Assembly (NCBI GenBank): GCA_963732095.1
Contig: CAVSZA010000039.1
Span: 114,894 to 178,893, forward strand
DNA: 64,000 nucleotides
Source of the DNA: AP-15 sp963732095
GTDB taxonomy: Bacteria > Pseudomonadota > Alphaproteobacteria > ATCC43930 > CGMCC-115725
Direction of reading: 5' to 3'
Part shown: one piece after another, positions 27,378 to 35,832 of the stretch
Position numbering within the stretch: the first letter of the stretch is position 1
Layout: every line of letters begins with the position of its first letter
Notes under the pieces: model-generated
Told to the model about the DNA's origin: nothing
What the model saw: only the letters and a program-made list of their open reading frames with translations
The model's database searches: none
Translations under genes and position numbers: made by a program

Positions 27378-28755
27378 TCATTGGCCGCCAAGGGTGATCC
27401 GGCATTTCAGTGCCGGCCCGCCGATGCAGACCGGAATCAGCTGTTTCTTGCCGCACCAGGTGCCGGGCATCCACTGCAGTTCGTCGCCGACATGGGTGAC
27501 GGTCTTCAGCATGTCGAAGGCGATCCCCGAGACCGTCGTGTCGCGGATCGCGCGGCCGAGCTTGCCGTTGCGAATCTCGTAGCCGCAGGTAATCCCGAAC
27601 ATGAACTCGCTGGTCCAGTCCGCTTGGCCGTTGCTCACGCGTATCAGGTAATAGCCGCGATCCACCGCGCCAATCATATCGCCGAGCCGGTCGGGACCGG
27701 GCATGATCGCGGTGTTGCGCATCCGCACCAGCGGCTCGTCGCCGAATGCGAAAGCGCGCGCATTTCCGGTCGGTTCGGCCTCGAGCTGCCGCGCCGTGTC
27801 CTTGTTGTGCAGAAAGGCCTTGAGCACGCCGTTTTCGATAATAATCACGTCGCGGCACGGCGTGCCCTCGTCATCGACATGGATCGCCAGGTCGGACTTG
27901 CCGTCCGGTCCGCGCCCGCCATAGTCGCCGAGGGTGACCTTCTCGGCAGCGACCGGCTGCCCGAGCCAGTCGGCCGCGATCGAGCCGGACAGCACGTTGT
28001 CGGCCTCGCAGGTATGGCCGATCGCCTCGTGCGCCAGGAGGCCGGCGACCATCGGGTCGAGCACCACGTCATGCACACCGGCGTCGCAATGGGTCCCCTC
28101 GGCCTTTTCGCGCAGCGCCTGGTAGAGTCCGTCGATCCATTCGAGTACTGGGTCGAGGTCGTGAAAATGCTCCTGCAGATCACCGAGCCCGCCGATCCAG
28201 TCGTTGAGCTGGACCGGTCCGTCATTGGCCTGCAATGAGGCCGAGCCAAAGGCTGGTCCGCGGCACGTAGGAATAGGTCGCGGCGCCTTCCGAGGTAACC
28301 AGCGCCTTTTCGATCGCGAGGCTCGACAGCACCAGATCGGCATTCAACAGACCGGGATATTTCTGGGCGACAGCATCATTCAGGCGGCGCAAGAGGTCGG
28401 TGCGTTCGCCGGCGCTCAGCGGGTCGCGGCGGCTGCGGTAATCGTAGTTGCCGGTGCCTGGCTCGGTTCGCGGCAGGCTCGCCGGGCTGCCGCCAACCGC
28501 GCGCTCGTAAAGCGTAGCGTTGGCACGTGCCTCGGCCAGTGCCGCGACGATCGCCGCGTCGCTGTCGCCTGGCCGCGAGGCGAAGCCGAAGGCTCCGCTC
28601 CGATAGCAGCGCGCCGAGACGCCGCCTTCCCGCGACTGGCTGTTCTGCAACAGCGCGCCCTTGCGCATGGCGAGGCGGGTCGCGTGATTTGCGTGCCAGC
28701 GCAGCTCGGTATAGCCGTCAAGCTGTTGCGAGTGGCTTTGCAGCCGGTCGAGCAT
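27378..28755 (-). pseudogene. tldD: TldD metalloprotease, one frameshift
   Basis: TldD of about 460 residues. The N-terminal third (28755 to about 28245) ends at TYSYVPRTSLWLG. The sequence continues one base out of frame as LQANDGPVQLNDWIGG through the metal-binding HEAIGHTCEAD (HExxxH), then YLIRVSNGQADWTSEFMFG, to the stop at 27378. Apart from the single shift near 28240 the protein is complete, so sequence error is a real alternative to a pseudogene. Confidence 0.87.
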
Positions 28756-28914
28756 CGCTGCCGCTCCCACCGATCGAAGGCATGGGACTATACGCTTGGG
28801 CCGCCCCGGAGGCGGAAGATTTCTTCGAGTTGGGGCTATCCGGAGATTGAGGCGCTCGCCGGTGGCAAGGAAATCTGCCAAGTGGTTCGACGGCTCATGA
28901 GCATCTCAGTCAGT

Positions 28915-29062
28915 ATTGTCAACTTAACTCGGTCGAGTTCGACCTTCTTGGCCCCTCTCTCTTGAGAGGGGGGCAGCCCTATAGGCGTGCCAAGGACTTC
29001 TCTGCACCGGACCGCCGCGCCACCCACGGCAGGAGGATACCACCCCTGCTTAAGTTGACAAT
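28915..29062. mobile_element. MITE, copy B (148 bp)
   Basis: Nearly identical to copy A. The ends ATTGTCAACTTAA and TTAAGTTGACAAT are a perfect 13-bp inverted repeat. Internal hairpins GGTCGAGTTCGACC and CCCCTCTCTCTTGAGAGGGG are intact. It lies at the truncated end of an IS3 orfB remnant. Confidence 0.8.
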
Positions 29063-29066
29063 GCCA

Positions 29067-29520
29067 CCACCCGTAATAGTTCGCGTCGCCCGGCGCCTGC
29101 GGTCCGGACCGGAGAATATGCCAGCTCCATGGTGTGCCCGGGATGCCGATTGCCGGTGTTCCGCTTTGGCCTGACCGCCCACAGCCCGAGCTTCCGCATC
29201 AGCCGCCGGACGCGCCGGCGGCCGACCGGAATCCCCTCTCGCAACAGCGCCACCTGGAGCCGACGGCTGCCGTAGACCGGATGATGGGTGAAAATCCGGT
29301 CGAGCCGATCCAGAAGCTCGAGTTCCTCCGCACGGTCCGACCGGGGCCGGTGATAGAAGCTGCTGCGCGCAATCCCGAGTAGCGTGCATTGCCGGATTAC
29401 GGACAGCCCCGCTTCCGGCGCAATCATCGCCCGCCTCTCAGCAATCGGGAGATGGCGGGCTGCCCGGCAAGAAAATCGCACTCGACCGGGGGCCATGCGG
29501 CGATGCCACATCTTGTGGTC
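29067..29520 (-). mobile_element. IS3-family transposase OrfB, N-terminal fragment
   Basis: Encodes the HTH-21 part of IS3 OrfB: ERRAMIAPEAGLSVIRQCTL, LGIARSSFYHRPRSD, RLDRIFTHHPVYGSRRLQVA and RRVRRLMRKLGLWAVRPKRN. The DDE catalytic domain is missing: the match ends near 29090, beside MITE copy B. OrfA is not recognisable upstream. Confidence 0.75.
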
Positions 29521-29707
29521 TTCTTCGTGCCGGCGTGTCTCAGGCGGGCGGAAAGCGGAGATCAATGGCGCCCGAGAAACCTGCCGATCGGGTGTCGACA
29601 AGTTTGCTTGGGCGACACGACCGCACCACTCATCCCCTGACCCTACGCACCAATCCACCCCGCCACCAGTATACCACATCACTGCAGCCGGCTTATGCAG
29701 AGGTTCC

Positions 29708-30412
29708 TTAGGTGGGGTTCTCTTCGGCGAACTTGGTTTTGGTCTTACGAATCACCAGGATCGCGAGGGCGATGGTTGCCAGCACACCGAGGCCGAACAA
29801 CACCCAGTCGAAAAAGCTGGGCCCGTTTCCTAGCCCCTTGCCGAAAATACCGAAGTAGACGTAGATCGCGATCCCGGGGGCGATCCCGATCAGGGTCGCG
29901 GTGAGATATTGCATAAACGGGATTGCCGTCACGCCCAGCGCATAATTCTGCAGGTTGAACGGCACGATCGGGCTGAGACGCATAAGCACCACCACTTGCC
30001 AGCCATCGTCGGCTACTGCCCTGTCGAGCTTCCGATACTTCGGACGGCGGTTGAGGAGCGGTTGGATTTTGTCGCGCAGCAGATAACGTGCAGCGAGGAA
30101 GGCGAGCACGCTGGCAAAAGCGATGCTGGCGTAGGTTAGCGGAAATGCCCAGAACCCATACACATAGCCGGCCGCAATGGGTAATGGCCAGTCCGGTGCA
30201 GGTAAAAACGTTACGACAATCAGGATCAATACGAAAATCAACACGCCCGTTAGGCCCAGCCCCAATAGCCAGGACTGCAGAGCTTCTATCCATTCGCGCA
30301 GCGGCAGCAGAAGCCAACCGAGGCAGAGCATCAACAAAAGAAAGCCGACCGCCGCCCATAGCCACCCACGGGGCCATTTCTTCCCCGCTTGGTCCGGTTG
30401 ACGGCCCGTCAT
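29708..30412 (-). CDS. TVP38/TMEM64 (DedA superfamily) membrane protein
   Basis: 234-residue inner-membrane protein with five or six hydrophobic segments. The SNARE-associated/DedA-like core is present: PLPIAAGYVYGFWAFPLTY, the re-entrant-loop region LARYLLRDK-like AARYLLRDKI, RLSPIVPFNLQNYALGVTAI and a C-terminal hydrophobic hairpin. Members are implicated in lipid or undecaprenyl-phosphate transport across the membrane. No linked gene indicates its substrate. Confidence 0.88.
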   Translation of the reverse strand: MTGRQPDQAGKKWPRGWLWAAVGFLLLMLCLGWLLLPLREWIEALQSWLLGLGLTGVLIFVLILIVVTFLPAPDWPLPIAAGYVYGFWAFPLTYASIAFASVLAFLAARYLLRDKIQPLLNRRPKYRKLDRAVADDGWQVVVLMRLSPIVPFNLQNYALGVTAIPFMQYLTATLIGIAPGIAIYVYFGIFGKGLGNGPSFFDWVLFGLGVLATIALAILVIRKTKTKFAEENPT

Positions 30413-30579
30413 CGGGATAGCGAGATCAAGAGGGCGAGCGGTAGACGGAGGCGCGGCTTTGTCGGTTCACGACTCGTCTGCTTAATGATGACGTGGGACC
30501 TTGCTTCAGGGTTCGACGATTCCAGCGCAAGCTGCACGCTGTGGCGAGCTGCACGCTGCGCCGGCGGGTACCGACTCGG

Positions 30580-30641
30580 GTTCGTTGATGACTCGCCGCT
30601 GGAGGAAGCGGGATTCGAACACCCGGTCCCCTCGGGGGAAT
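30580..30641 (-). repeat. tRNA-like dispersed repeat, copy R6
   Basis: On the minus strand: CCCCCGAGGGGACCGGGTG, then TTCGAATCCCGCTTCCTCCA and GCGGCGAGTCATCAACGAAC. Further upstream on that strand (to about 30690) AGCACAACTGGCGCACGCC and CTCATAAAG resemble a D-arm and a CAT anticodon loop, so this copy is the closest to a whole tRNA, but arm pairing is poor. Confidence 0.6.
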
Positions 30642-30686
30642 GACGCGCAACGCATCGGCTTTATGAGGCGTGCGCCAGTTGTGCTG

Positions 30687-30905
30687 CTAAGGTTGGGCCT
30701 GACCGTTGTCACTGATTTCTAAATGGCGTTCTGAGGGGGAATGGCTGCGGAGTACAGCCTCTCGCCGAGCACGCGATGAGAAGCTGCGAATGAGGTCGTT
30801 CAGCTGTTCGACAATTGTGGAATTATTCCATTTGCCGTCGAGAGTGTTAATTGCAATGATGGTGAGCAGTACCGTGGTTGTGATTTCAAACCAATGGTCA
30901 AGCAT
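30687..30905 (-). CDS. Possible small single-pass membrane protein
   Basis: 72-residue frame with an N-terminal hydrophobic helix (ITTTVLLTIIAINTLDG) and a basic tail. The ATG at 30905 has TAGGAG upstream. No family recognised. Confidence 0.35.
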   Translation of the reverse strand: MLDHWFEITTTVLLTIIAINTLDGKWNNSTIVEQLNDLIRSFSSRARREAVLRSHSPSERHLEISDNGQAQP

Positions 30906-31203
30906 GCGCTTCAAATCTCCTAGATCGAACCGGCCACATGACATCGAACAGGAATCTCGTTTTGTCGGTTCCCGCACACGCCCGCAGCGTCGGGCGAGGA
31001 AAGGCTGAGAAGAGCCGACCTTCGCAAGACGCGCCACAGCGATACTGAGTCGTTCGCTAGGCGTCGCGGCGAATGCGGCCGCAATTGCACCGCCAGTTCG
31101 GTCGCTTTCAGCCACAGAAAGGGCGGCGTGTGGGCGAGCATCTGGACGAAAAAGGTCATGACCCCTTCCGCTAGGGCGACGAGGGACCTGCTCAGGTCGG
31201 CTG

Positions 31204-31260
31204 AAGTGAGACCATGAGTTCAAATCCGCCTTCCTCCAGGGAGGAGTCTTGTGCAAACTC
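31204..31260 (+). repeat. tRNA-like dispersed repeat, copy R7
   Basis: AAGTGAGACCATGAGTTCAA, then ATCCGCCTTCCTCCAGGGAG and GAGTCTTGTGCAAACTC. A GTTCAAATCC variant of the T loop. Confidence 0.6.
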
Positions 31261-31334
31261 GGTTCTGCCGGCGCTATGTTGTAAGTTATCGGAACGCCCG
31301 GGCTCACCTTCGGGCGTATCGCGCGATCTCGCCC

Positions 31335-31500
31335 GTGATCGCCTGGCGTGCCGGCCAATGATCGTCGGATGCGCACGCTCGACCGCGATCTCGGCGAACC
31401 CCGCTGCCGCGAGCACCCCGCGGATATAGTCGGGGTCGCCAAAGGCGAGCGGACCGGGCTCCTGTGCCGGCGACGGTGCCGGCGGCCCCAGATGCCGCAC
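31335..31500 (-). pseudogene. SAM-dependent methyltransferase, C-terminal remnant
   Basis: The minus-strand frame reads PGPLAFGDPDYIRGVLAAAG then FAEIAVERAHPTIIG, like the end of UbiE-type methyltransferases. The SAM-binding part is not found upstream. Confidence 0.35.
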
Positions 31501-31609
31501 CGCGACCTCATACGAGATCAGCCAATGCCGATTTTCGGCGAGCGGCGCCCAGCAGGCATCGCCAATCTGATCGAGGGCGTCAGGTTCGCAATGGACTCTA
31601 CGCGAATGG

Positions 31610-31865
31610 GGTCACTATAAACGCGGGGCCGCTCCTCGTGATTCCCCCGGCGATCCATTCCTTCTATTTTTTTGATCCCAATGGGATCCGGCTTGAGATC
31701 AGCTCCGACCTAGACGGCGACGAGGAGGATCTGCAAGTCATCCGATCCTGCAGCATGAGCGAGACCGAGCTGCGAGCGGAACTCGAAACGATCAGCACCG
31801 ACAAAGCATGGATCGACGAAATGGTGGCGGCGATGACGCCCCTCGGTCTTGGTCCTGTATCTTGA
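31610..31865 (+). pseudogene. VOC-family (glyoxalase/dioxygenase fold) C-terminal fragment
   Basis: Reads PPAIHSFYFFDPNGIRLEIS, then SDLDGDEEDLQVIRSCSMSE and ends normally at TPLGLGPVS. The FYFFDPNGIRLEI strand with its metal-ligand glutamate is typical of the vicinal-oxygen-chelate fold. The N-terminal half is missing. Confidence 0.55.
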
Positions 31866-31912
31866 TCTGTAAACGCTGCCCATAGGTAAGGAGGCACCTG
31901 GAACCCCTCGGC

Positions 31913-32095
31913 GTGCTCGACTCCCCCAGCAGCATCGACGCGCTATTCAGCCTAGACCCCACCGCCATGACCGACAGGCAGCTGGACGCAGCGCTAGCGC
32001 TGATGGAGCGCCGGCAGGCAGGCAGGGCTGACGCCGGGGCGGAGCGACGCGGCGAGGTCGAGCTTATCCAGATGGAGGCCCCGGCCTCGGACTGA
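31913..32095 (+). CDS. Small hypothetical protein, SIDALF family copy 1
   Basis: 60 residues: SIDALFSLDPTAMTDRQLD, ALALMERRQAG and VELIQMEAPASD. A frameshifted paralogue lies at 34026-34231. The GTG start has no strong ribosome site. Function unknown. Confidence 0.5.
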   Translation: MLDSPSSIDALFSLDPTAMTDRQLDAALALMERRQAGRADAGAERRGEVELIQMEAPASD

Positions 32096-32096
32096 A

Positions 32097-32288
32097 GTGA
32101 GTCACTACGTGGCGTCGTCGCAGCTCGGCGATGCTCACCTCGAAGCCAAGCTCCGCGACGGCGCGCGTAATGCGGCCCAGCCGCTGTCGGATGCAAGTGT
32201 AGATGCCGCACTGGCGGCAATCGAGCGATTGGAAACGCTGCCGGATGCACGAGCTGATGACGCCATTCGCCGGGTGACGAAGCGATAA
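32097..32288 (+). CDS. Small hypothetical protein
   Basis: 63-residue frame beginning with GTG one base after the preceding stop (LGDAHLEAKLRDGARNAAQP, VDAALAAIERLETLPDARAD). Alanine-rich and helical in appearance. Its position suggests co-translation with the SIDALF-family gene. Not recognised. Confidence 0.4.
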   Translation: MSHYVASSQLGDAHLEAKLRDGARNAAQPLSDASVDAALAAIERLETLPDARADDAIRRVTKR

Positions 32289-32345
32289 TGCAGTGGAACT
32301 CCAAGTACTGCGCCCGGTTGTGAACGCTTTTCTCACCCCCGCCGG

Positions 32346-33452
32346 TCAGTTGAAGAAACGGGCAGGCCGGAAATCGGCGAGCTCAGCCCTCTGCCGTCCA
32401 CGAACGATCTCGTCAGTCACCGCCGCGCCCAGGAACGGCGACATCGTCACGCCGCTATGGGTGACCGCGATATAGTAGCCGGAAGTCCGCGGCATCGGTC
32501 CAATGGCTGACAGTTGGTCGCCGGGGATCGGCCGGATGGCGATGCGCACCGCCTCCGGTTCGACCTCGCCGATTGAGGGCAGCAGCTGTCTGGCGCGCCC
32601 CATCAGGTCGCGCGCCTCCGGCATCGACGGACTAAGCCTCGTGTCGAAGCTCAATGTCGCGTCGGTCGGGTTCCAATGCAGCATCAGACGCCCCCCGCCA
32701 TCTGGGCGCGCGTGAATTATGGTGGTGCGGACCACACGGCTCAAGCTCGTCGCGACTGGGGGCGTCAACACCAGAAACCCTACGGTCGGCGCGAGCGGCA
32801 AGTGCAGACCTGCATCCCGGGTTGCCTCGTTAATCCAGCGCCCGGCACAGTTCACAACGGCGTCCGCCTCGTATTGCGTGCCGTCGGCAACGCGGACGCC
32901 GGTCACGCGATCGCAGGCCATGACCAGGTCTACGACCCGCGCGCCGCAGATGACATTCGCGCCATGCCGACGCCGCGCGGCGGACAGCATGGCGTGTGCG
33001 TAGACCACCGGATCGAGCCAACCCTCTTCCGGGAAAAACGCTACCGGCGCATCGCCGATCGTCGTCGGATCAAGGTCGGGCTCCAATTCCTGCACCTCGC
33101 GTAGTGTGATCCACTCCGCAACATAGCCCCAAGACCGCAGCTGCTCGATGTTTTCACGCTGCGCCGTTCTATCGGGTTCGGCTTCCCATTCCAGACTGCC
33201 GCCGCCGTGCCACCATGGCGTGGCGCCAAATTCGTCGGCCAGCGCGGCGTGCGCCTTCATGCCAGCGACATTCAGTTCGTGATAGGGCTTCGGCGGCTTT
33301 TTGTGCGCGTTGGTCCAGGCGAAGCTGATGCCGGAGGTGCCGCCGCCGATGCGCGTCGCTTCCAGCACCGTAACGGCCGCGCCGGCCTGAGCCAGCCGAT
33401 ACGCGACCGAGGCGCCCATCACGCCGGCGCCGATGACTATTGTCTTAACCAT
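32346..33452 (-). CDS. FAD-dependent amine/amino-acid oxidoreductase (DAO family)
   Basis: About 368 residues with the DAO fold. The N-terminal FAD Rossmann motif is TIVIGAGVMGASVAYRLAQA, followed by GGTSGISFAWTN; substrate-domain sequence follows, and the C-terminal FAD region is SAIGPMPRTSGYYIAVTHSG. The Met at 33452 was chosen because AGAGGAG lies 6 bases upstream and the FAD motif begins directly after it. Related to D-amino-acid dehydrogenase and glycine/sarcosine oxidases; the substrate cannot be assigned. Confidence 0.92.
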   Translation of the reverse strand: MVKTIVIGAGVMGASVAYRLAQAGAAVTVLEATRIGGGTSGISFAWTNAHKKPPKPYHELNVAGMKAHAALADEFGATPWWHGGGSLEWEAEPDRTAQRENIEQLRSWGYVAEWITLREVQELEPDLDPTTIGDAPVAFFPEEGWLDPVVYAHAMLSAARRRHGANVICGARVVDLVMACDRVTGVRVADGTQYEADAVVNCAGRWINEATRDAGLHLPLAPTVGFLVLTPPVATSLSRVVRTTIIHARPDGGGRLMLHWNPTDATLSFDTRLSPSMPEARDLMGRARQLLPSIGEVEPEAVRIAIRPIPGDQLSAIGPMPRTSGYYIAVTHSGVTMSPFLGAAVTDEIVRGRQRAELADFRPARFFN

Positions 33453-33562
33453 TTGCGTCTCCTCTGGTTCAAAAAATCGATTATCGCACGCGATCATCCG
33501 ACTATCGCCAGGCGAACTGCGGAGGTGAATGCCTCGGCTCGGCTCAAAAGCAGGAGACTCTG

Positions 33563-33850
33563 ATGCCGTCAATCGATCAAGTCATCGTTTGGATAATTAT
33601 CGGTCTGCTTGGGGGAAGTTTGGCCGGACTGATAATCACGCGAGAGCGCAAAGGCTTCGGCATTCTCCGCAATCTCGGTGTCGGTCTGGTCGGCGCTCTT
33701 GTCGGCGGTCTGGGGTTCCGCGTGCTCGGGATCTTCCCCGGACTCGACAAGGTTGCAATTTCGCTGCGAGATGTCGTTGCGGCGCTTGTCGGATCATTGC
33801 TTGTCCTCGCAGTGATCTGGCTGTGGCAGCGCTTCCAAAAGTCAGGGTGA
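33563..33850 (+). CDS. GlsB/YeaQ/YmgE family membrane protein
   Basis: 95-residue protein with three hydrophobic segments and the glycine-rich signature of this stress-associated family (WIIIGLLGGSLAGLIITRER, NLGVGLVGALVGGLGFRVLG). Members are induced by general stress, with poorly known function. The ATG has an AGGAG site and the gene is divergent from the FAD oxidoreductase. Confidence 0.85.
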   Translation: MPSIDQVIVWIIIGLLGGSLAGLIITRERKGFGILRNLGVGLVGALVGGLGFRVLGIFPGLDKVAISLRDVVAALVGSLLVLAVIWLWQRFQKSG

Positions 33851-34025
33851 ACAAACCCCCGCCATTCCCTCAAGCCTCGCTCGATCCAGTAATGTAATGC
33901 GAGGCCTGCACTCTCTATTCGCTTTCACCCCGGGTACCGGCATTGAAGGGCATTCTAGCGAAGATCCGATCGGAGCCGGCCCGCGAACCCTTACGGCCGC
34001 CGAAGGTGTCCGTGTGCGCTGCGAG

Positions 34026-34231
34026 ATGATGTACGACCAGGTGCTGTCGAAGCCAAATAGGCGGCGATCTGGCATCGACGCGCTGTTCTGCATGGACCCC
34101 GCCGCCATGACCGACGAGCAGCTGGACACCGCGATGGCGCTTACGGAGCGCGCGCAGGCGGTCTGGGCTAGCGCCGAGGCGGCCGCAGCGAGATCGAGCT
34201 CATCGAGCTGGAGGCGCCGGCCTCGGGCTAG
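34026..34231 (+). pseudogene. Small hypothetical protein, SIDALF family copy 2, frameshifted
   Basis: Reads SGIDALFCMDPAAMTDEQLD, MALTERAQA, then one base out of frame RSEIELIELEAPASG and a stop at 34231. This is the same layout as 31913-32095. Function unknown. Confidence 0.45.
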
Positions 34232-34606
34232 CCTAGAGCTGGACTCCCGGATGCGCCCCCACGCGCGGCAACACCATCGACCTCAAGCCTACCCGGGGGC
34301 CGCCCCCAACGGACCGCGGCGCTTCGAGCCGGGCGCGGTGATCCGGTCGGTACCCGGCGAATGGCGGGCGCCCAGTGGCGGGAGCCGACCCGTTCCGATC
34401 GGCTCCCGGTCCATCGCAGTGAGTCTCCAACCGGCTATTCCTCGGCGGGTTGCTCCCCAGCAGAGCCCCGCTTCCGCTTCACCGGTCACCGACATAGTAG
34501 TTCAATCCCGATCCAGCGCGGCAATCAAATGCGCTGCTCAACTCCCCTGCCGAGATGCAGTCCAAGTCGCTCCTCCTCGCGCCCGTCGGGAACGCAAGTG
34601 TCATCT
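34232..34606. other. Intergenic, no recognisable gene
   Basis: GC-rich and proline/arginine-rich in several frames; nothing recognised. Confidence 0.45.
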
Positions 34607-35202
34607 CTACTTTGCAGGCCGGGTGACATTTCTATCTTGCGCCGACAACGACGGGCCGCGCGGCACAACATCTAGGCCTGCCTCTCTGCATTTCGAGAGA
34701 ATCTCGTCAACGACGCGGGCGAGCGGTGCGGTGGCGTCGATGATGATGCCGTTTTTCGGAATGTCTTCTTTCGTCTGATGCAAGCGCACAGCGAGTTCCC
34801 GTTCCTCTGGTTTTCCGCCGAAGTCAGTTGCGTCCAGTGCCACTCGCTCATCAATCCGTCGGTTCTTGGTATCCAGGTCGATATCCAGGACAAACACGCC
34901 GTCAAGTAAGTCGATGAATTTTGAAAAATTCCTCGAACCACCGCAGAAAAAGGTGACCGCCTCATCCTGGTTGGCGATGTAGCCTTTTACTTTCTCTACA
35001 TCCCAATCTGGTGCTCGGACATCCAGATAGCCGTCGGTGAACCCGTTTCCGGAGCCATAGGTAAACCCGTTTCCGGATCGCCTCGATACACCAATTCCCG
35101 GTCGCCATGAATGGCTTGGTAGCCGCGCCGCCGCAGTTCGTTACAGACTGAGGTTTTGCCAGTCCCGGAAACGCCCTCGATCAAATAGTTTCTGACACCC
35201 AT
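34607..35202 (-). pseudogene. P-loop kinase-like ATPase, one frameshift
   Basis: About 190 residues. The N-terminus MGVRNYLIEGVSGTGKTSV carries a P-loop, followed by ELRRRGYQAIHGDREL. One base out of frame it continues VKGYIANQDEAVTFFCGGSR, FSKFIDLLDGVFVLDIDLDT and KEDIPKNGIIIDATAPLARV. A single missing T near 35000 accounts for the shift. A 12-base repeat (ACCCGTTTCCGG twice at about 35042-35078) suggests a small in-frame duplication. It resembles broad-specificity nucleoside/shikimate-type kinases. Divergent from the HEPN-like gene. Confidence 0.65.
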
Positions 35203-35342
35203 TCAACCGCCGATCTTCAATTGGTCATAAGACGATGTTATGCAACTCTTGCGGGATTGCGAAATTCAAGACTTTCGCCCAACCTGGGGCGTGGTGGAGG
35301 GTCGACACAGGACAGCTTGCCCGCCACAGTTTGTTTGAGCGC

Positions 35343-35768
35343 ATGACAGTCGATAGGCACAGCGTTCCCGTTGACAAGGCTTATGTTACGGCGATCGGTC
35401 TTGCGACCTTCTGCTTCGCCAACTTGGAGTGGAACGCCATCAATTGCGGCGAGAAGCTAAATCCTGGCTATATTGGCAAAGTCGCCTGGAAAACGGAGGG
35501 CACGATCGGCAAGGACGTGGCTAATTTTGCTGCATTGATTGACGACCCTGGCAAGCAGGCGCGTTATCGGCTGGCGGCCACTGAGTTCAAACGACTGGTA
35601 GAACGTCGCAACGACCTGATGCACGCGAAGCCTGCAGCAACGGTCCGGAATGAGTCACTGTTATACCGCGACAGCACCTTCTGGGAACCGGACGATATTG
35701 ACAAACTCGCTGACGAATTCGCGGCCTGCGCGCAAGAGTTCAACGAGCTGTATCATCACGTGCTCTAG
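35343..35768 (+). CDS. HEPN-like hypothetical protein
   Basis: 141 residues from the ATG at 35343; an upstream start at 35235 would add 36 residues that look non-native. A long helical region (AYVTAIGLATFCFANLEWNA) is followed by EFKRLVERRNDLMHAKP, where residues 89-94 (RNDLMH) form the R-X4-H HEPN signature. The C-terminal helices end NELYHHVL. It is divergent from the P-loop gene and 64 bases upstream of the KirBac channel. HEPN assignment is by motif only. Confidence 0.6.
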   Translation: MTVDRHSVPVDKAYVTAIGLATFCFANLEWNAINCGEKLNPGYIGKVAWKTEGTIGKDVANFAALIDDPGKQARYRLAATEFKRLVERRNDLMHAKPAATVRNESLLYRDSTFWEPDDIDKLADEFAACAQEFNELYHHVL

Positions 35769-35832
35769 CAAATGGTTGCCGCCACTGGCGTCACCAGCAC
35801 ATCTCGAAGAATTCAACGAGAGGGAGGACGGA

